From Methylophaga sp. OBS1 (GTDB taxonomy: Bacteria > Pseudomonadota > Gammaproteobacteria > Nitrosococcales > Methylophagaceae), in the NCBI RefSeq assembly GCF_026319365.1, contig NZ_JAPDMS010000005.1:124001-188000 (forward strand): a stretch of 64,000 nucleotides of DNA, written 5' to 3'. Each line of letters begins with the position of its first letter. The stretch's first letter is position 1. Positions 37,578 through 46,939 of the stretch are shown one piece after another. Made by a program: the position numbers and the translations under genes. The notes under the pieces are model-generated. The model was given only the letters and a program-made list of their open reading frames with translations, did no database searches and had not been told where the DNA came from.

Positions 37578-37719
37578 ATCGAGAAGCGCAGGGGGAACCC
37601 GCAGGGCAAGCATGGGTCTGGCCTTTTTTGGTTCGTTTTTTGGCCACGCAAAAAATGAACTTGTGAATTGAATAATTCACAACCAATGAAAAGTGAATTA
37701 CCCACTGGTTCATGGGCTT

Positions 37720-38955
37720 TTAGAGCTTTATGCCTCGGAATTCCAGGGCTTTCAATATTTGTTTCTGTTTTGATAAGAGAGACTTGCTGTCCGCAGGTAA
37801 GTCTAGGAAGTCGTTTGCTTCATCAAGTGAGTCGAAGTGGGATGCATTGCCTAGGTGAAAGAGTATTAACTGTCGGAAATAAAATTGTAGTTGAAAGCAA
37901 AATGTTTTGGCTTTTTCACTTTGGTCTCCTGAATGGACAGTTCTATTACGAAATTCTCTTAAATGTTCAAGCAACTGGCGGTGATACTCTTCTTCATCAA
38001 AAAGGAACGAACAGCGTTTAATAATTCTGTCATACCGCGCTTCATTGGGGGATGCCAAAGTTTCCATAGCACCCCATATTCTAATGGCAGCTGTATTTGG
38101 GTCATTTTCATCTAGAGCTCTAACATATCTCAGGAGTGCATCCTTAATCACAAGATGGTATGGAGAGCTAGATAGCTTTTCTAAACAAAATTTAAAATTC
38201 TTTTCTAGTTGATCTGGTTTGTTATGGTGAAAAGGCATCGTCTCCTGAAAATTTGGTTCGTACCAGAACATTTCAGTAGCGTGATTCCCTGATTTAAGAT
38301 GAAGAGTGTGGGCTTAACCTAACCTTATTTTATTAATTGGCGAGTATGGATCGCCCATTAATTCCATCCCTGAGTTTGAGAACATAGACAGAATAGCCCT
38401 TGAGATATCGAGAGCGTTCAGAGCTTTTGATGCTGCTGCTTGAAAAGATTTTGCTTTGGCAGACACGATAACCTTTCTGTAACCGGGATGTTCAGAGTAT
38501 GTTTTAGTTCTGTTTTTTTGAATAATAATATCCCTTGATGAGTATTTCTTAGGGTATTGCTCCCCGATAAACCTGATTTTTGATCCATCAAGATCAATTT
38601 TTTTGAAAGGTAGTGGGGCAGATAATGACAAGGATGTGAGTAGACGGTATTCAATCTGTTTAGTTGATAGTTCAGCGTTTGCCACTGCATTCAATGATTT
38701 CGCAACACTATCAAGAGTCAAAATCCCTTCTGATGCCGCTTTCCCCAAACCTCTTGACACGAGAGAGTCTATATTGAGTTCATTGGATATAGCTTGGGGA
38801 ATCTCAAGCATTGAGAATAATGAGGCAAACGCCTCATGGTATTCAAATCCAGAGTAAGAAACTCGCCCCTCTTTGTTAACTGATTTAATACTCTCAATTT
38901 TATCTAATATGGCTTGAGGGTTGAGTCCACTTCGTTTCTTCCATTTGATTGGCAT
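37720..38955 (-). pseudogene. HEPN-domain protein gene interrupted by one in-frame TAA
   Basis: Two consecutive ORFs are one reading frame broken by a single TAA at 38314-38316 (minus strand). The first part (from ATG 38955, with GGAGG five bases upstream) runs about 213 residues and ends NKIRLG. Without a frame change the 14 codons after the stop read AHTLHLKSGNHATE and join MFWYEPNF, the apparent start of the second part (183 residues). The latter is an Apea-like HEPN domain with the motif RNRTVH (R-x4-H) that is catalytic in HEPN RNases. Full length would be about 410 residues. The region is AT-rich compared with its neighbours. It may be a pseudogene, split gene, or stop read-through; reinitiation at ATG 38269-38271 could still yield the HEPN half. 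Confidence 0.75.
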
Positions 38956-39114
38956 GAAGTCCTCCATTGACAATTCAAACTGGTTACAGCGGTAGATGTT
39001 TCATGGCTTAATGCTTTTCAAGTCTATCTTAGAGAAACATCGGGTTATGAACATTAATTGATCTAGGTCAAACCTGCTAAGCTACTCCCACCCAAATAAA
39101 AATAACCAGCACCC

Positions 39115-40581
39115 ATGAAATACACCGATCTCCGAGACTTCATCTCCGGCCTGGAAAAACAAGGCGAACTCAAACGCATCACCACTGAAGTTGATCCATC
39201 CCTGGAAATGACCGAAATCGCCGACCGGGTGTTACGGGCAGGCGGTCCGGCACTGCTGTTTGAAAACCCTAAAGGCTCAAACGTCCCGGCTTTGCTGAAC
39301 CTGTTTGGTACACCGAAACGGGTGGCGATGGGGATGGGCGAGGAGTCAGTCGAAGCTTTGCGTGAGGTCGGCAAACTGCTCGCTTTTTTGAAAGAACCGG
39401 AGCCGCCCAAGGGCATGAAGGATGCCTGGAGCAAGTTGCCGATCTTCCGGCAGGTGATGAATATGGGTCCCAAGATCGTCAAGAAAGCCGCTTGTCAGGA
39501 GCAGGTGCTTGAAGGCGATGAGATTGACCTGGCGAATTACCCGATTCAGTTGTGCTGGCCGGAAGATGCGGCGCCACTGATTACCTGGGGGCTGGTGGTC
39601 ACCAGAGGGCCGCATAAAGAAAGACAGAATCTGGGCATTTACCGGCAACAGGTGATTGGTAAGAACCGCGTGATTATGCGCTGGTTATCGCATCGTGGCG
39701 GCGCGTTGGATTTCAAGGAATGGCAGCAGACTTATCCGGGCGAACCGTTTCCGGTCAGTGTGGTGCTGGGCTGTGATCCGGCCACCATCCTCGGGGCAGT
39801 GACACCGGTGCCCGATACTTTGTCGGAATATGCCTTTGCCGGGCTTTTGCGTGGCAGCAAGACGGAGCTGGTGAAATGCATCGGCAATGACTTGCAGGTG
39901 CCGGCCAATGCCGAGATTGTGCTGGAAGGTTTTATCTACCCGGATGATATGGCACCGGAAGGGCCTTATGGCGACCACACCGGTTATTACAATGAAGTCG
40001 ACAGCTTCCCGGTGTTGACCATTGAACGGATAACCCAGCGCCAGAACCCGATTTATCACAGCACCTATACCGGCCGGCCACCGGATGAACCGGCGATTCT
40101 CGGCGTGGCGCTGAACGAGGTGTTTGTGCCGATTCTGCAGAAGCAGTTTCCGGAGATTGTCGATTTCTATCTGCCCCCTGAAGGCTGTTCCTACCGGATG
40201 GCGGTGGTGAGTATGAAGAAGCAGTATCCCGGTCATGCCAAACGGGTGATGATGGGGGTGTGGTCGTTTTTACGGCAGTTTATGTATACAAAATTCGTGA
40301 TCGTCGTCGATGATGATGTCAACGTGCGTGACTGGCAGGATGTGATATGGGCGATTACCACCCGCATGGACCCGGTGCGTGATACCACCATGGTGGAAAA
40401 CACGCCGATTGATTATCTGGATTTTGCCTCGCCGGTATCGGGACTGGGCTCCAAGATGGGCATGGATGCGACTAATAAAATGCCGGGTGAAACCGACCGT
40501 GAATGGGGGCGGCCGATTGAACGCGATCCGGCAGTGGTGGCCAAGATTGATGCGATTTGGGATGAGCTGGGGCTGGAGTAG
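39115..40581 (+). CDS. ubiD: UbiD family 3-octaprenyl-4-hydroxybenzoate decarboxylase
   Basis: A 488-residue prenylated-FMN-dependent decarboxylase of ubiquinone biosynthesis. It starts [19 protein letters not shown] and contains [52 protein letters not shown] and [20 protein letters not shown], all UbiD features. The flavin prenyltransferase UbiX is not in the window. It is divergent from the AT-rich HEPN gene. Confidence 0.96.
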   Translation: MKYTDLRDFISGLEKQGELKRITTEVDPSLEMTEIADRVLRAGGPALLFENPKGSNVPALLNLFGTPKRVAMGMGEESVEALREVGKLLAFLKEPEPPKGMKDAWSKLPIFRQVMNMGPKIVKKAACQEQVLEGDEIDLANYPIQLCWPEDAAPLITWGLVVTRGPHKERQNLGIYRQQVIGKNRVIMRWLSHRGGALDFKEWQQTYPGEPFPVSVVLGCDPATILGAVTPVPDTLSEYAFAGLLRGSKTELVKCIGNDLQVPANAEIVLEGFIYPDDMAPEGPYGDHTGYYNEVDSFPVLTIERITQRQNPIYHSTYTGRPPDEPAILGVALNEVFVPILQKQFPEIVDFYLPPEGCSYRMAVVSMKKQYPGHAKRVMMGVWSFLRQFMYTKFVIVVDDDVNVRDWQDVIWAITTRMDPVRDTTMVENTPIDYLDFASPVSGLGSKMGMDATNKMPGETDREWGRPIERDPAVVAKIDAIWDELGLE

Positions 40582-40639
40582 AATTAAGTTGATCGTATAG
40601 TCTTCAAGACCGATTCCAGAATTGGGTTAAGTGCACACC

Positions 40640-40745
40640 CCCATCCCGGCCTTCCCCCGTCGAGGGGGAAGGAGCGGCGTACTCAACCCAGATTGGCACC
40701 GTCTTATTCCTTCTCCCCATGGCGGGAGAGGGTCGGGGTGAGAGG
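40640..40745. repeat. Two C/G-rich palindromic repeat units between ubiD and marC
   Basis: CCTTCCCCC-GTCGA-GGGGGAAGG (40650-40672) and CCTTCTCCCCATGGCGGGAGAGGGTCGGGGTGAGAGGG (about 40708-40745; arms imperfect). The second unit has the same layout as the element at 37447-37485: a CCCTCTCCC-type palindrome followed by GGGTGAGGG. These are members of a dispersed repeat family. No gene lies in this 185-bp gap. Confidence 0.75.
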
Positions 40746-40766
40746 GAAACATCAAAGGGAGTCTTT

Positions 40767-41345
40767 ATGATTGAAAGCGCTTTACTGTTGTTTCTGGTCA
40801 TCGACCCCTTTGGCAATCTGCCTTTTGTGCTGGCGGTGCTGAGCGGTACTGAAAAGTCTCACTACCGCAAAACTATACTGCGTGAGACCTTGCTGGCTTT
40901 ACTGGTGCTGGTGGTATTCGCGCTGGTCGGCGAGGCTTTGCTGGGGTATCTCAGTATTGAGCGGGCTTCATTGATGGTGGCCGGTGGCGTGATTCTGTTT
41001 CTGATCTCGCTGAAGATGATCTTCCAGTCGGCCAAAGATGTGTTTGCCGGCGATTACAGTCACGATTCCTTCCTGTTTCCGATCGCCGTGCCCTGTCTGG
41101 CGGGGCCGTCGGCGATTACCACGGTAATGATTCTGCGCTCTCAGCAACAAGCCAGTCTGTTTGAATTATTACTGGCTTTGTTACTGGTACTGGTGACGGC
41201 GTTTCTGATCTTTCTGCTCGGACGACGGCTCAGTGACTGGCTGGGTGAGCGCGGCATCCGGGCAGTGGAAAAGCTGATGGGGCTGTTACTGAATCTGGTC
41301 GCCGTCAATATGATGCTGATTGGTGTCCGTGACTTTCTTGGCTAG
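40767..41345 (+). CDS. MarC family membrane protein
   Basis: A 192-residue protein with six hydrophobic helices. LLFLVIDPFGNLPFVLAVLSGT and PIAVPCLAGPSAITTVMIL are MarC/YhgN signatures. Function is not established; the name from multiple antibiotic resistance is misleading. GGGAG six bases before ATG 40767 sets the start; the frame extends upstream into repeat DNA without meaning. Confidence 0.88.
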   Translation: MIESALLLFLVIDPFGNLPFVLAVLSGTEKSHYRKTILRETLLALLVLVVFALVGEALLGYLSIERASLMVAGGVILFLISLKMIFQSAKDVFAGDYSHDSFLFPIAVPCLAGPSAITTVMILRSQQQASLFELLLALLLVLVTAFLIFLLGRRLSDWLGERGIRAVEKLMGLLLNLVAVNMMLIGVRDFLG

Positions 41346-41738
41346 TTAGTCGGCAAAAAAGTAACCGGCAATCAGATAGAAAATATTGAGCGCCGACAGC
41401 GCCATGATCAGGTAAAAGGTGATTTTCATACCCAGGACCCGGCGTTCGCCATCATTACGCTGCAGGGCAGTGGCGTGAATAAAGCGTCCTGTCAGCAGGG
41501 CGATACCAGCGATATGAATCAGCCACCAGGGCGCACCGGACCACTCCAGGATAATCATCAGAATCAGGGTGATGGGGATATATTCAGTGGCATTACCCTG
41601 AACCCGGATGGCGGTCTGCAGGTCGGGATGGCCGTCATCTCCCAGCAGTACGCGGTGCTGGCGGCGCAGCTTGATAACCTGAAGTGAGAGTCTCACTATC
41701 CACAAAGCACAAAGACTGGCATATAAGGCAGTAATCAT
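41346..41738 (-). CDS. MAPEG family membrane protein
   Basis: A 130-residue, four-helix protein. The motif RVQGNATEYIPITLILMII (RxxGNxxEYxP) is that of MAPEG proteins, the microsomal glutathione S-transferase superfamily. Substrate unknown. Its ATG overlaps the moaE stop by four bases, so it is cotranscribed with moaD-moaE. Confidence 0.88.
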   Translation of the reverse strand: MITALYASLCALWIVRLSLQVIKLRRQHRVLLGDDGHPDLQTAIRVQGNATEYIPITLILMIILEWSGAPWWLIHIAGIALLTGRFIHATALQRNDGERRVLGMKITFYLIMALSALNIFYLIAGYFFAD

Positions 41739-42190
41739 GTTTTTTTCCCTTGGCTGTGACCGTCAGTATTTTCTTCTACCCAGTGCGCGCCTTCCGGGCT
41801 GAATTCCTGTTTCCAGAATGGGGCGCGGTATTTGAGTTCTTCGATCAGCCAATTGCAACTATCGAGCGCCGCACGCCGGTGCGCCGACCAGCAGGCGATA
41901 ACCACAATCGCATCGCCGGGGTAGATATCGCCGACGCGATGGACGATAAGGCAATCCAGCAAAGGCCATTGTTCCCGCGCCTGTTGTTCCAGTTTCTGCA
42001 GGTATTGTTCTGTCATCGCCGGATAATGCTCCAGCCGCATTTTGCTGAGACCTTCGCGGTCACTGAAGTCACGCATGGTGCCGACAAAACTGCCGATAGC
42101 GCCGAAGCGACCCGCCTGCTTCAGGTTGGTCTCCTGTGTGGCAATAAGCTGCCAGGGGTCGATGTCATGTTCACTGACCCAGCTGCTCAT
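41735..42190 (-). CDS. moaE: Molybdopterin synthase catalytic subunit MoaE
   Basis: A 151-residue subunit that transfers sulfur from MoaD to cyclic pyranopterin to make molybdopterin. [59 protein letters not shown] and the catalytic lysine region [14 protein letters not shown] are family signatures. It lies directly after moaD (one-base gap) and before the MAPEG gene. Confidence 0.96.
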   Translation of the reverse strand: MSSWVSEHDIDPWQLIATQETNLKQAGRFGAIGSFVGTMRDFSDREGLSKMRLEHYPAMTEQYLQKLEQQAREQWPLLDCLIVHRVGDIYPGDAIVVIACWSAHRRAALDSCNWLIEELKYRAPFWKQEFSPEGAHWVEENTDGHSQGKKT

Positions 42191-42191
42191 C

Positions 42192-42419
42192 TCAGCCCCC
42201 GGTTACCGGCGGGAAGAAAGCCACTTCGTCGCCGTCTTCCACCGGGTCATCGAAGCGGGCATATTCAAGATTAATCGCGACCAGCACATTATCAGGACGT
42301 GGCGCATTTTCGGTGGCCTGGTCCCAGGCCTCACCGGTGGTTTTGGCGGCACTCAGCTCAACTTCGGACTTGCCGATTTTGTCACGCAAACTGGCAAAAA
42401 ATTTGACTTGGATACTCAT
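42192..42419 (-). CDS. moaD: Molybdopterin synthase sulfur carrier subunit MoaD
   Basis: A 75-residue ubiquitin-fold protein from [16 protein letters not shown] to the essential diglycine tail (PVTGG). The C-terminal glycine carries the thiocarboxylate used by MoaE. An in-frame TTG at 42446 would add nine residues; the ATG at 42419 matches the family. Divergent from moaC. Confidence 0.94.
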   Translation of the reverse strand: MSIQVKFFASLRDKIGKSEVELSAAKTTGEAWDQATENAPRPDNVLVAINLEYARFDDPVEDGDEVAFFPPVTGG

Positions 42420-42467
42420 CTGGTTGATTGTTTCAGCAAATTTCAAAATAGTAGGATAACACTTGCA

Positions 42468-42944
42468 ATGGCGGAGTTAACCCATTTTAATCAGGCCGGT
42501 GAAGCCCATATGGTTGATGTTGGCGGCAAGCAGGTCACTGACCGCATTGCGGTGGCAGCCGGCACGATTTCGATGTTGCCTGAGACCTTCAGGCTGATTG
42601 AAGCGGGCGGCCATAAAAAAGGCGATGTACTGGGCATTGCCAGGATTGCCGGCATTATGGCAGCCAAGAAAACCTCGGATTTAGTGCCTTTATGCCACCC
42701 GCTGGCGCTGAGCAAGGTTTCTATCGAGTTTGAGCTGGACCCGGATAACTCAGCCGTACATTGCCAGACCATGGTGGGTACCAGCGGTCAGACCGGGGTG
42801 GAAATGGAAGCGCTGACCGCGGTCCAGGTCTGCCTGTTGACCATTTACGATATGTGTAAAGCCGTTGATCGCGGTATGGTGATGACCGATATCCGGCTAC
42901 TGGAAAAGGCGGGCGGCAAAAGCGGCCACTGGCAGCGTGATTAA
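42468..42944 (+). CDS. moaC: Cyclic pyranopterin monophosphate synthase MoaC
   Basis: A 158-residue enzyme that works with MoaA to form the pterin precursor of molybdenum cofactor. [62 protein letters not shown] and KSGHW are MoaC hallmarks. The start at ATG 42468 (AGGA 11 bases upstream) is preferred over upstream in-frame codons that run across the moaD and moaE genes. Its stop overlaps that of the convergent regulator by two bases. Confidence 0.96.
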   Translation: MAELTHFNQAGEAHMVDVGGKQVTDRIAVAAGTISMLPETFRLIEAGGHKKGDVLGIARIAGIMAAKKTSDLVPLCHPLALSKVSIEFELDPDNSAVHCQTMVGTSGQTGVEMEALTAVQVCLLTIYDMCKAVDRGMVMTDIRLLEKAGGKSGHWQRD

Positions 42945-44011
42945 ACGAAAATTTCTTTAAAGCTCACCGGCTCTCCCGAGCGCGATGTGTCATAGCCGGA
43001 ATAGCCAGCGAGATTGTGATGAAAAGCTTCGCTCTTGAGCAGGGAAATAATTTCAGTCACCCGCTCATCCTCGATCAGATGATTCGGCACCGCCAGACAA
43101 TAGTGCTCCCACACAAGGGGAATGAATTCGAGGTTGAATTTGTCGGCCATCGGCGCAATGCCGAAACCGACATCGGCGGCGCCACTGGCCACCATCGCCG
43201 CGACCGCCATATGGGTGAACTCTTCATGCAGGTAACCTCTAATCCGGCTGGCCGGGACGTCATGGACCTGTAGTAGTTGATCAAATAACAGACGGGTTCC
43301 GGAGTCAGCCTGGCGATTGATGAAAGTCAATTTGCCATCAGCCAGGGAATGGATATCCTTGACCTGTTTCGGGTTGCCGCCCGCGACCATCAGGCCCTGA
43401 TTGCGTTTCACCACGTAAATCAACTGATGCGCGTCTTCGTTCAAAATCTCCAGATAATCCTGTTTGACCTGATGCCCCAGTTCACCTACCGGGATATGAA
43501 AGCCGGCGATGTGGCAGTCACCGTTACGCAGCGCGCGCAAACTTTCCAGACTGCCATGAAAGTGCAGATCCAACTGGAAATCGGACTGTTGATTGATCAG
43601 GTCCCGCAAGGCCCCGACTGCAAGACCATGGCTGGCAAAAATATTAAACCCTTCAGCATGGTTGCGATTCAAAATGGCTTCAAACTCGCGTTTGAACTGA
43701 GTGGAGAAGTTATCCAGCTCCGGAGAAAAAGAAGCGGAGAGATGACGGTTACCATGCATCAGTTTTTCACCGGCCGGTGCCAGTTTGGCGCCGCGACCCC
43801 GCTCCAGAATGACCAGGGGATGACCAAGCAGGGATTCCCATTTATTCACCAGTCCCCATGCAAACCGATAGGACACACCCAGGCGGTCGGTCGCTTTTTT
43901 AAGCGAGCCTTCAGACTGCACCGCTTCCAGTAACTGAAACAGAATCGTATCAAGGTCATGGTTTTCACCATGTCGGCTCATTTGCCAGTGAAAGTTAATT
44001 TTGATATCCAT
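42941..44011 (-). CDS. ModE-type HTH regulator fused to a PBP-like ligand domain
   Basis: A 356-residue regulator. The N-terminal about 110 residues are a ModE-like winged helix ([39 protein letters not shown]). The rest is a periplasmic-binding-protein-fold domain ([72 protein letters not shown]) of the PBP_like type that is also fused to MoeA in some organisms. It probably senses an oxyanion or pterin and controls the divergent porin/binding protein genes or moaC. The AT-rich 124-bp gap to the porin is the obvious operator region. Confidence 0.87.
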   Translation of the reverse strand: MDIKINFHWQMSRHGENHDLDTILFQLLEAVQSEGSLKKATDRLGVSYRFAWGLVNKWESLLGHPLVILERGRGAKLAPAGEKLMHGNRHLSASFSPELDNFSTQFKREFEAILNRNHAEGFNIFASHGLAVGALRDLINQQSDFQLDLHFHGSLESLRALRNGDCHIAGFHIPVGELGHQVKQDYLEILNEDAHQLIYVVKRNQGLMVAGGNPKQVKDIHSLADGKLTFINRQADSGTRLLFDQLLQVHDVPASRIRGYLHEEFTHMAVAAMVASGAADVGFGIAPMADKFNLEFIPLVWEHYCLAVPNHLIEDERVTEIISLLKSEAFHHNLAGYSGYDTSRSGEPVSFKEIFV

Positions 44012-44135
44012 ATTTATGTTGTATAGTTCATATTTAAATGCTTGATAACTTTGATTGTACTCAAGTATTCAGTCTTTATATATGTATATTAAGGCATATT
44101 AATACGACAGTTTTATTACGCTTAGGGAGAAAAAG

Positions 44136-45470
44136 ATGAAATTGAAAACCACAATGCTGCTTGCGGGACTCACCCTGACCACTGCGATGCCCGCTTATGC
44201 CGGTTCTGAAATCGAAACACTGATCACGATGCTGCATCAGAATGGTACGGTCAGTGATGCGCAATATAAGCGACTGATGGCAGAGCTGAAACAGAACCAG
44301 GTTCAGGCAGCCGAAGAAAAAGCCGAAGTCGAAGAAAAACTGGCCGAGGCGACCAAGCCATCCGATGTGGAAGTCACCACCAACGGCGGTCTCAAGGTCA
44401 AAAGCCGCGACGGCAAATTTGAAACCAGGCTCGGTGGCCGTCTTCAGGCTGATGCCGCTGCCTATGGCGGCGAACCCGACTTGGGCGATGGCACCGAGAT
44501 CCGTCGTGCTCGACTTTATTTACAGGGCACCATGTATTACGACTGGGGCTATAAATTGCAGTATGACTTCGTTGACGATGGCGCCAGCGGCATTAAGGAT
44601 GCTTATCTGAGTTATAACGGTTTTGATAATCTGGAAATCAAAGCCGGTAATTTCAAAGACCCTTTCAGTTTGCAGGAACAGACCAGTTCCAAGTACACCA
44701 CTTTTAGCGAGCGGGGGTTGCCATCAGCCTTTGCTCCCGGCCGTCACATGGGCGTTATGGCAACAACGAATCATCAGAACTGGACGCTGGCAGGGGGCTT
44801 GTTCGGGGATAAAGTCAATAGCGAGGGTGGTGCCGATGATGAAGGTTGGGGTGCTGGAACCCGGTTCACATGGGCACCCGTTAATAATAAAACCGAGGTG
44901 GTACACCTGGGGCTGGGGCTGAATTATCGTGAAACGGGTGGTGTGAACTCAGCGCGTTTCCGTCAGCAGCCTGAAACACATGTTGCCGGCATCAATATTG
45001 TTGATACCGGAACCATTGCGATGATTGATGATTTCCTCAAAGTGGGCGCTGAGATTGCCACTGTGCAGGGGCCTTTCTCAGCGCAGGCCGAATATATCAC
45101 CACTTCTGTCAACCGTGGCAGTGGCAGTGATTTGGATTTTGACGGCTGGTATGCCCAGGCAGGTTACTTCCTGACCGGTGAGTCACGTAATTACAAGAAC
45201 GGCAAATTCGGTGGCATTACTCCCAAAGCTAACGTAGGAGAGGGAGGTATCGGTGCCTGGGAAGTCGCGCTGCGCTTCAGTACAGTGGATCTGAGTGATG
45301 CGGATATTGACGGTGGTGAAGCGGATTCGATGACGCTGGGTATGAACTGGTATCCAACGCCGACCCTGCGCTTTACCGCCAACTATGTCAATGTGCTGGA
45401 TGTGAATGGAGGCGCCAATGATGGTGACGAGCCAAGCGTATTCCAGTTACGCAGTCAGTGGGCCTTTTAG
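44136..45470 (+). CDS. OprP/OprO-type outer membrane porin
   Basis: A 444-residue outer membrane protein: signal peptide (MLLAGLTLTTAMPAYA), a short coiled coil (EEKAEVEEKLAEATK), then a barrel (FETRLGGRLQADAAAYGG, EIRRARLYLQGTMYYDWGYKLQYDF, LEIKAGNFKDPFSLQEQTSSKYTTF) ending in WAF. This is the phosphate-selective porin O/P pattern. The context (ModE-type regulator, oxyanion-binding protein) suggests passage of molybdate, tungstate or another oxyanion instead of phosphate, by inference. GGGAGA precedes the ATG. Confidence 0.85.
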   Translation: MKLKTTMLLAGLTLTTAMPAYAGSEIETLITMLHQNGTVSDAQYKRLMAELKQNQVQAAEEKAEVEEKLAEATKPSDVEVTTNGGLKVKSRDGKFETRLGGRLQADAAAYGGEPDLGDGTEIRRARLYLQGTMYYDWGYKLQYDFVDDGASGIKDAYLSYNGFDNLEIKAGNFKDPFSLQEQTSSKYTTFSERGLPSAFAPGRHMGVMATTNHQNWTLAGGLFGDKVNSEGGADDEGWGAGTRFTWAPVNNKTEVVHLGLGLNYRETGGVNSARFRQQPETHVAGINIVDTGTIAMIDDFLKVGAEIATVQGPFSAQAEYITTSVNRGSGSDLDFDGWYAQAGYFLTGESRNYKNGKFGGITPKANVGEGGIGAWEVALRFSTVDLSDADIDGGEADSMTLGMNWYPTPTLRFTANYVNVLDVNGGANDGDEPSVFQLRSQWAF

Positions 45471-45541
45471 TCATTTTTACGTCATGATTTTCAGTTAATT
45501 AAGAGAAGTAAATGACAGACAAATCATAACGGAGGTTGATG

Positions 45542-46348
45542 ATGATACTCAGACAATGGTTAGGCTTCACACTACTGGCAATACTTAGCACTTCAGCGAT
45601 GGCCGTAGATCACCTGAAGATGTCGACCACGACCAGTACTGATAACTCGGGCTTACTTGCCGTGTTGAACCCGGCGTTTGAAAAGCAACACAACGCCCAG
45701 GTGGATGTCATTGCCGTGGGTACCGGTAAAGCCCTTAAAATCGGCAGCAATGGCGATGTCGATATCGTCTTTGTGCATGCGCCACAGGCCGAGCTCAGCT
45801 ATGTACAGGCGGGTGATTTTATCGATCGCACGGCGGTGATGCATAATGACTTTGTGATCGTGGGCCCGGCATCTGATCCAGCGAATATTGCCGCGGCAGA
45901 AAACGCGGCCGGCGCCTTTATTCGCATTGCCCAGGCTCAGGCTGATTTTGTATCACGCGGTGATGACTCAGGCACCCATAAAAAAGAGAAAGCTTTGTGG
46001 GATAACGCGGGACTTGCGCCCTCAGGCAAATGGTATATTGCTGCGGGTCAGGGAATGGGCGCGGTGCTGAAAATGGCTGACGAGAAAGGCGCCTATGCGT
46101 TGGCTGATCGCGGTACCCAAATTGCCTACGCCGACAAGATGAATCTCAAAGTGTTATTCGAGGGCGATGAGGTGATGTTTAACCCCTATCACATTATGGC
46201 TGTGAACCCGGAGAAACATGATCACGTGAATTATGAGTTGGCAAAAAAATATATTGATTTCGTCGCTGGCCCTGAGGGGCAGAAAATTATTCGTGACTTT
46301 CGTATAAAAGGACAGCAATTGTTCCATCCTGATGCAATCAGCGAATGA
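45542..46348 (+). CDS. TupA-like periplasmic oxyanion (tungstate-type) binding protein
   Basis: About 268 residues with a signal peptide (LGFTLLAILSTSAMA). The mature start HLKMSTTTSTDNSGLLAVLNPAF, with AVGTGKALKIGSNGDVDIVFVHAP and FVSRGDDSGTHKKE, is the TupA pattern (TTTSTxxSGLL and RGDxSGTHxxE). TupA binds tungstate very tightly and delivers it to TupBC. No permease or ATPase gene is adjacent, so this is an orphan component here. GGAGG six bases before ATG 45542 sets the start. A terminator follows. Confidence 0.85.
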   Translation: MILRQWLGFTLLAILSTSAMAVDHLKMSTTTSTDNSGLLAVLNPAFEKQHNAQVDVIAVGTGKALKIGSNGDVDIVFVHAPQAELSYVQAGDFIDRTAVMHNDFVIVGPASDPANIAAAENAAGAFIRIAQAQADFVSRGDDSGTHKKEKALWDNAGLAPSGKWYIAAGQGMGAVLKMADEKGAYALADRGTQIAYADKMNLKVLFEGDEVMFNPYHIMAVNPEKHDHVNYELAKKYIDFVAGPEGQKIIRDFRIKGQQLFHPDAISE

Positions 46349-46357
46349 TTAAACAGG

Positions 46358-46387
46358 AAACGGGCTGCCTGTCAGGGCAGCCCGTTT
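46358..46387. terminator. Bidirectional terminator after TupA-like gene
   Basis: AAACGGGCTGCC-TGTCA-GGGCAGCCCGTTTT: long perfect stem between convergent genes. Confidence 0.92.
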
Positions 46388-46390
46388 TCA

Positions 46391-46789
46391 TTACTTGGCT
46401 TTTTTGGGTTTGACTTCGCCGATGGCGCCATCAGCCCGGGCTTTGAGATAACGATAGAGCTGTTCACGGCCTTCCATGACCTGGGGGTTCGAGCCCCATG
46501 CGGGCATGCTGCCGATCTGGCCGGTTTTGCCGTTTTCCACAACATCAAAAAATTCCTGCTTACTGATGACGGTCAGACTCTCTGCCAGGTTGGGACCTAC
46601 CATGCCCTGACCATAGGTGCCGTGACAGCGGGCACACCAGTTACGGTAAAGCTTGAAACCTTGATAAGTTTCAGCGTCCAGCTCATGGCCATTGGTGACT
46701 GTGTAAGCTGGCTCTTCAGCAGTCGCTGCGAAAGGCAGCATGAAGAGAGCGGCTATCGCAGCGGCTTTCAAACCTTTATTTGTAGACAT
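46391..46789 (-). CDS. Periplasmic class I cytochrome c
   Basis: A 132-residue precursor with a signal peptide (GLKAAAIAALFMLPFAATA). Heme attachment is CARCHG and the probable distal ligand is the methionine in IGSMPAWG. The layout YRNWCARCHGTYGQGMVGPNL, with LYRYLKARADGAIGEV, resembles small cytochromes that accept electrons from periplasmic quinoprotein alcohol dehydrogenases, but no such dehydrogenase is in the window. Start at ATG 46789, nine bases after GGAGA, is clearly better than the upstream in-frame start at 46852. Confidence 0.86.
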   Translation of the reverse strand: MSTNKGLKAAAIAALFMLPFAATAEEPAYTVTNGHELDAETYQGFKLYRNWCARCHGTYGQGMVGPNLAESLTVISKQEFFDVVENGKTGQIGSMPAWGSNPQVMEGREQLYRYLKARADGAIGEVKPKKAK

Positions 46790-46939
46790 CGTTTTTCTCC
46801 ATCTAATCTGAACTTTGAGGCTGGATGCGTATGCCAGCACTTCATGATTCAATATTAGGGAGAAAATCCCTGATTGAAATGGGTGATTTGCCTATCAGGT
46901 GGGGCAAATGACCCAATTTAAGTAAATTCTAATAAATCC

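Noticed and set aside
37350..37713. Two ORFs (87 and 61 codons) on the minus strand across the palindromic repeats
   Set aside because: Their coding content is translated repeat DNA (hairpin arms and C/G-rich palindromes); no ribosome site or conserved motif.
38314..38316. TAA inside the HEPN gene as programmed recoding (selenocysteine or pyrrolysine)
   Set aside because: Those recode TGA and TAG, not TAA; a nonsense mutation or error is the simpler reading.
42420..42467. Molybdenum cofactor riboswitch between moaD and moaC
   Set aside because: The divergent gap is under 50 bp, far too short for the Moco RNA motif.
44012..44135. Defined operator of the ModE/PBP-like regulator
   Set aside because: The gap is AT-rich with several imperfect TATA-type palindromes, and none stands out or matches the CGTTAT-type site at 12781.
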